Below, piece by piece: positions 14,283 through 17,547 of a DNA stretch of 17,547 bases; the first letter of the stretch is position 1, and each line of letters opens with the position of its first letter. Origin of the DNA: REEB85 sp018971455 (lineage in GTDB: Bacteria; Pseudomonadota; Alphaproteobacteria; Acetobacterales; Acetobacteraceae); NCBI GenBank assembly GCA_028871195.1, contig JAGWNT010000082.1:1-17547 (forward strand), given 5' to 3'. The position numbers and the translations under genes were made by a program. The notes beneath the pieces are model-generated. The model had not been told where the DNA came from, did not search any database, and saw only the letters and a program-made list of their open reading frames with translations.

Positions 14283-14296
14283 TCGCCGATCCTGCG

Positions 14297-14324
14297 TTGC
14301 AGCCCCGCGGCGGCGCTGCTACAT
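14297..14324 (+). promoter_or_regulatory. Putative promoter of tRNA-Pro
   Basis: TTGCAG (14297-14302) and CTACAT (14319-14324) are spaced by 16 nt; CTACAT differs from the alphaproteobacterial -10 form CTATAT at one base. The -10 ends 12 nt before the mature tRNA, giving a leader of about 5-6 nt, which is typical. The same bases can also pair as a weak stem, which I regard as secondary. Confidence 0.42.
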
Positions 14325-14336
14325 CACCGCCACGGT

Positions 14337-14413
14337 CGGAGCGTAGCGCAGTCTGGTAGCGCATCAGTCTGGGGGACTGGGGGTCGTGGGTTCGAATCCC
14401 GCCGCTCCGACCA
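14337..14413 (+). tRNA. tRNA-Pro (anticodon GGG)
   Basis: The 77-nt gene folds as a full cloverleaf. The acceptor CGGAGCG (14337-14343) pairs with CGCTCCG (14403-14409). The D-stem is GCGC/GCGC around AGTCTGGTA. The anticodon stem TCAGT/ACTGG encloses the loop CTGGGGG with anticodon GGG at 14371-14373. The T-arm is GTGGG-TTCGAAT-CCCGC, followed by discriminator A and an encoded CCA. It reads CCC and CCU codons. It lies 54 bp after the merR-like gene. Confidence 0.97.
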
Positions 14414-14647
14414 TTATCTTTCAACGAATTATAGCCGTTTTGCGGGCATCCTGATGGATCGGTCGCACCGCGATGGCGCCCGAGCCCGAATGTGCGGGCG
14501 CGCAAGGCGAATCCAGCGCAAGCATGGGGATCCGCCAGACCTCCGGGACGCCGCCGTGCAGATTGTGCCGCGCCAGGCTGAGGCACTGTCTCCAACCGGA
14601 GTCGTCCCGGTTCCCGCGCCGCGGCGGACGTGTTTTGTGAGGTGACG
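14414..14647. other. 234-bp gap between tRNA-Pro and the HD-domain gene
   Basis: No convincing gene is seen on either strand. The first 35 bp are AT-rich (ATTATCTTTCAACG and onward). A perfect 7-bp inverted repeat GCGCCCG (14476-14482) / CGGGCGC (14495-14501) with a 12-nt loop follows, without a T-run. A GAGG at 14639-14642 is the ribosome binding site of the next gene. Short open frames here look like composition artefacts. Confidence 0.5.
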
Positions 14648-15250
14648 ATGAAAGCAATGACGACCGAGACCGCGGCGCCGAACATGCGCTGGGAGCGCTT
14701 GTCGGCGGCCATCGCCTACGCGCTCATGGTGCACGCCGACCAGGAGCGGAAGGGTGCCGGGACGCCCTATATCGCGCACCTGCTTGCCGTCTGCGCGCTG
14801 GTGCTGGAGGCCGGGGGAGACGAGGAACAGGCGATGGGCGCCGTGTTGCACGACGCCATCGAGGATGGCGGTCCGCTCCATGAAGCGGAGATCGAAACCC
14901 GCTTCGGTGCCCGCGTGGCAGGGATCGTGCGGGGATGCACGGATTCGGACACGCTGCCAAGACCGCCGTGGCGCGCCCGCAAGGAGGTCTATCTGGCGCA
15001 TTTGCGCTCGGCGCCGCCGGACGTGCTGCTGGTCTCGTGCGCGGACAAGCTGCACAATGCGCGCGCCATCGTCACCGACGGCCTGACCCACGGTGCTGCC
15101 ATTTTCGATCGGTTCTCGGCCGGGCGGGACGGGGTCCTCTGGTATTACGCGGCATTGGCCGAGATCTTCTCCGGCCGGCTCCCCGGTCCATTGTCCCGCG
15201 ACCTGTCACGGGCCGTGGCGGAGATGCGCATGATCCCGATGGGGAGCTAG
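14648..15250 (+). CDS. Stand-alone HD-domain phosphohydrolase, SpoT/Mesh1-like (putative small alarmone hydrolase)
   Basis: The 200-residue protein is a single HD-type hydrolase domain. Residues known to matter in the (p)ppGpp hydrolase domain of SpoT/Mesh1 are all apparent in order: R34 in ERKGAGTPYIAH, H44, the HD pair H68-D69 followed by E72-D73 (LHDAIED), FGARVAGIVRGCTD, and D133/N137 in CADKLHNAR. No synthetase, TGS or ACT domain is present, so by family it may degrade (p)ppGpp or a related 3'-phosphorylated nucleotide. The substrate is inferred, and other HD phosphohydrolase activities are possible. I chose ATG 14648 with GAGG 5 nt upstream; GTG 14630 is an alternative. It is followed by a 100-bp gap, then the sensor kinase gene. 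Confidence 0.8.
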   Translation: MKAMTTETAAPNMRWERLSAAIAYALMVHADQERKGAGTPYIAHLLAVCALVLEAGGDEEQAMGAVLHDAIEDGGPLHEAEIETRFGARVAGIVRGCTDSDTLPRPPWRARKEVYLAHLRSAPPDVLLVSCADKLHNARAIVTDGLTHGAAIFDRFSAGRDGVLWYYAALAEIFSGRLPGPLSRDLSRAVAEMRMIPMGS

Positions 15251-15292
15251 AAGCGCTCCGGCCGCGCGTGGCGTGGGGTGGATGGGGATCGT

Positions 15293-15321
15293 TTGACAGA
15301 AAACTTTCCCCGCCAGACTGA
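15293..15321 (+). promoter_or_regulatory. Possible promoter before the histidine kinase gene
   Basis: A perfect TTGACA (15293-15298) lies in the 100-bp gap after the HD gene. The -10 at the expected distance (GACTGA at 15316-15321, 17-nt spacer) is poor, so this is only a candidate. It suggests the kinase is transcribed separately from the HD gene. Confidence 0.3.
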
Positions 15322-15350
15322 TTCCCGTCCGCCGGATGTTGCTTTAACCT

Positions 15351-16790
15351 GTGCCCAACGAGGGGGCGGAGTCGCGGCAAGTGCAGGGCGAAGGCGGCAC
15401 GGAGGAACGGCCGGGCGGCGGGTCGGGCGGCGGAGCGGATCCGGCGCGCGAGGCGATCCGCGCCATGGTCGCGGCGTCGCCGCAGCCGACCGCGGTGTTC
15501 GACGCCGCAGGCCTTTGCGTGACCGCCAATCCCGCCTTCGTCCTGCGCGCCACGGACCGCGCCCGGCTCGGCCTGGTGGACGGGGCGGCGGCCGATGAGG
15601 GCGAGCAGCGCACCAGCTTCAGCCCGGACGGCCGGCGCGTGTGGACGCTGGTGTCGCATGCTGGCAGGGCGAGCGAGGCGCCGGCGGCGGCCGGCCTGCT
15701 CGCGGCGGCGGCCGATGCCGTGCCGGTGCTGTTCAACGCCAAGGACGCCGAATCGCGCTACCTGTTCATGAACATCCACCAGGCGCGGCTGTTCGGCGTG
15801 ACGCCGGACGCGGTGCTCGGGCGGACCGCGGGCGACCTGCTCGGGCTCGAATTCGGCAGCTATTCCCGCGGCCTCGACGTGGAGGTGCTGCAAACCGGAC
15901 GGGCGACCCAGTTCTTCGAGGAGAGCTATCCCGGGGCGGACGGGGTGGTGCGCCGCTGGCTGACCTGCAAGGCGCCGCTGGGCGGCGAGGGCGGGCCGGT
16001 CTGGGGCATCGCCACCATGGCCATCGACATTACCGAGCGCACCCGGCTCGAGGACGGGCTGCGCCAGGCCAAGGAGCAGGCGGAGGCGGCGAGCCGGGCA
16101 AAATCGGGCTTCCTCGCGGCGATGAGCCATGAGTTGCGCACGCCGCTCAACGCGGTGATCGGGTTTGCCGAGATCATCCACCAGGAGGTGCTCGGGCCGG
16201 TGGGTGCGCTGGAGTATCGCGACTATGCCGGGCACATCCTGCGCAGCGGGCAGCATCTGCTGGCGCTGATCAACGACATCCTCGACTATGCGCGCATTGA
16301 AAGCGGCGGGCTGCGGCTGAACATGGCGCCGATCGATGTGCGCGCGGTGGTGCGCGCCACGCTGGAGGTGCTGGGCCAGACCGCCGCCGCCGGCAGGGTG
16401 ACGCTGGCCAGCGACCTCGCCGAGCAGCGCATCGTCATTCTCGGCGACGAGCAGCGGCTGCGCCAGGCGCTGCTCAACGTTGCCGGCAATGCGGTGAAGT
16501 TCACCCCGGCCGGCGGGCAGGTGGCCGTCGCGTTGCGGGCGGCGCCGGATGGCGGCGCGCTGATCACCGTGAGCGACAGCGGCATCGGCATCGCCGAGGC
16601 CAACATGTCGCAGGTCTTCGAGCCGTTCTGGCAGGCCGATAGCGGACTCGACCGGCTGAAGGCCGGGGCGGGCATCGGCCTGCCGCTGGCCCGCCATCTG
16701 GTCGCGCTGCATGGCGGCGAACTGCATCTGGACAGCCGGGTCGGCGAGGGCACGAAAGTGACGATCCGGCTGCGGCCGGGCGGCGCGTAG
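15351..16790 (+). CDS. Soluble PAS-domain sensor histidine kinase (PleC/DivJ-like core)
   Basis: The 479-residue protein has no membrane segment or signal peptide, so it should be cytoplasmic. A PAS-like segment at about 33-75 (ASPQPTAVFDAAGLCVTANPAF) precedes a full PAS/PAC domain at about 112-240 ending GIATMAIDITER. The HisKA dimerisation domain follows, with phospho-acceptor H260 in AMSHELRTPLNAVIGFAEII. The HATPase has N-box N376/N380 (NVAGNAVKFTP), G1 DSGIGI (D409) and G2 GAGIGL. The HisKA sequence with YRDYAGHILRSGQHLLALINDILD is typical of the alphaproteobacterial PleC/DivJ/PdhS group. No response regulator gene is adjacent. The start is uncertain: GTG 15351, or GTG 15381, which has GGAG 9-10 nt upstream. 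Confidence 0.9.
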   Translation: MPNEGAESRQVQGEGGTEERPGGGSGGGADPAREAIRAMVAASPQPTAVFDAAGLCVTANPAFVLRATDRARLGLVDGAAADEGEQRTSFSPDGRRVWTLVSHAGRASEAPAAAGLLAAAADAVPVLFNAKDAESRYLFMNIHQARLFGVTPDAVLGRTAGDLLGLEFGSYSRGLDVEVLQTGRATQFFEESYPGADGVVRRWLTCKAPLGGEGGPVWGIATMAIDITERTRLEDGLRQAKEQAEAASRAKSGFLAAMSHELRTPLNAVIGFAEIIHQEVLGPVGALEYRDYAGHILRSGQHLLALINDILDYARIESGGLRLNMAPIDVRAVVRATLEVLGQTAAAGRVTLASDLAEQRIVILGDEQRLRQALLNVAGNAVKFTPAGGQVAVALRAAPDGGALITVSDSGIGIAEANMSQVFEPFWQADSGLDRLKAGAGIGLPLARHLVALHGGELHLDSRVGEGTKVTIRLRPGGA

Positions 16791-16809
16791 CGGGGCGCGG
16801 GCGGCGGGA

Positions 16810-17547
16810 TCACGATTCCTGCCGGCTGGGCCGCGAGAGAGCGCGATCGATCGCGAGGCTGATCATCACGACCGAGACGAAGAAGGTGGTGGACTCGTAG
16901 CGGACGCTGACATGGGCCAGCACATAGGGGGCCAGGGGCAGCACCGTGTAGAGAATGGCGGCGATCGGGCGAGCGCGGAGCCAGACGACACTGGCCAGGG
17001 CACCGAGGCGCAGGATGCCGAGCAGCGTCAGGAGGAGGAACGGCAGTGTGCTGCCAAGCCCGGGATACCAGCCCGCCATGGCGGGCAGCGGGAAGAACAG
17101 CAGGCGCAGGCGGGTGAGGCAAAGCATGGCGAAACGCGCGGGATCGGCGCGGATCCAATCTAGGGCTTGCGCCGTCATCTTGTGCATGTAGGCCACCTCC
17201 CCCACGCGTGCGACCTCTCGCGCCGCGGGAAGGGAGTCATGCGGATGCAACGGGTTACCGGTTCCGCTGCCCGAATATCCGAGCGCGCCAGGGGCGTTGC
17301 CGATTGCGAGCTCCAGTCCGAAATTCGAGCGGCTGAATATGAACTGGCCAAGCTCGATCCGGTTGCGGACGCCCCACGGCAGCAGGAAGATCATGACCAC
17401 GGCGCCTGACAGGAGGGCCGCGCGCCTGATGTCGATGAGTTTGCGATACGTCCAGATCATCCACGCGAGGCTTACCGCCAGCGTCGGGAAGATGGCCGGC
17501 GAGAACAGGCCGCCAAGCCCGGCCAGCGCGGCCATTGCAATCATGCT
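16810..17547 (-). CDS. Membrane protein resembling GT39/ArnT-type glycosyltransferases, N-terminus beyond window edge
   Basis: The minus-strand frame stays open to the right edge and ends at a TGA at 16810-16812. About 245 residues are visible. A Met is encoded at 17544, but it falls in the middle of a hydrophobic run, so the gene surely begins outside the window. The visible part has at least five hydrophobic segments and the motif LPWGVRNRIELGQFIFSRSNFGLELAIGN, split here by residue position at about 55-83. That motif is typical of the loop after the membrane core in polyprenyl-phosphate-sugar-dependent glycosyltransferase-like proteins (PMT/ArnT superfamily). The catalytic N-terminal loop is not visible, so substrate is unknown. 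It converges with the kinase gene, leaving a 19-bp gap without a recognisable terminator. Confidence 0.75.
   Translation of the reverse strand, partial: SMIAMAALAGLGGLFSPAIFPTLAVSLAWMIWTYRKLIDIRRAALLSGAVVMIFLLPWGVRNRIELGQFIFSRSNFGLELAIGNAPGALGYSGSGTGNPLHPHDSLPAAREVARVGEVAYMHKMTAQALDWIRADPARFAMLCLTRLRLLFFPLPAMAGWYPGLGSTLPFLLLTLLGILRLGALASVVWLRARPIAAILYTVLPLAPYVLAHVSVRYESTTFFVSVVMISLAIDRALSRPSRQES

Noticed and set aside
14296..14322. Stem GTTGCAGC/GCTGCTAC before tRNA-Pro as a merR-gene terminator
   Set aside because: It has a mismatch and no T-run, and the same bases fit a tRNA promoter at the right distance better.
14391..15265. Genomic island with duplicated tRNA-Pro 3' end as attachment site
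   Set aside because: No second copy of the tRNA 3' end and no integrase are seen. The nearest similarity (GCGCTCCG near 15252) is only about 8 bases.
15072..16727. 551-codon minus-strand open frame across the HD gene end and the histidine kinase
   Set aside because: It is a shadow of the kinase gene, whose catalytic motifs on the plus strand are complete.

Overview
This window is a very GC-rich (I estimate about 70%) stretch of bacterial chromosome made almost entirely of core genes. The gene order suggests an alphaproteobacterium, most likely Rhodospirillales/Acetobacteraceae. The basis for this is rpiB-glyA-nrdR-rib genes-nusB-thiL, followed by bamE, a cytochrome bc1 chaperone gene, yceD-rpmF-plsX-fabH-ihfA-merR and tRNA-Pro. 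The lineage is inferred from synteny, protein style and base composition; no database search was possible. I found no mobile element, CRISPR array or rRNA.

Layout. At 1-546 (minus) lies the N-terminal part of a ketopantoate reductase-like gene, cut by the left edge. It diverges from a plus-strand block at 677-8936: rpiB, glyA, nrdR, ribD, ribE, a ribB fusion, ribH, nusB, thiL and an MFS transporter. From ribE to thiL every stop codon overlaps the next start. This block holds the riboflavin pathway genes ribD, ribB, ribH and ribE, while GTP cyclohydrolase II (the first step) must be encoded elsewhere. The RibA-like half of the ribB fusion lacks the zinc cysteines, making it the RibBX type.

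The MFS gene converges on and overlaps bamE (minus, 8878-9378). Divergent from bamE is the bc1-complex chaperone gene followed by yceD, then rpmF, plsX and fabH (envelope, respiration and lipid precursor functions). Next comes ihfA, which has a promoter placed so that its mRNA is probably leaderless, then a MerR-type regulator gene and tRNA-Pro(GGG).

Downstream of the tRNA the content looks more accessory. It comprises a stand-alone HD hydrolase resembling the (p)ppGpp hydrolase domain of SpoT/Mesh1, a soluble PAS histidine kinase without a visible response regulator, and (minus strand) the C-terminal half of a membrane glycosyltransferase-like protein cut by the right edge.

I do not see a wholly new multi-gene system here. 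The observations most worth checking are a 15-bp-arm inverted repeat just before rpiB, the RibBX domain and the MFS gene at the end of its operon, the leaderless ihfA promoter, an AT-rich palindrome inside the merR-like gene, and the solo alarmone-hydrolase-like protein.
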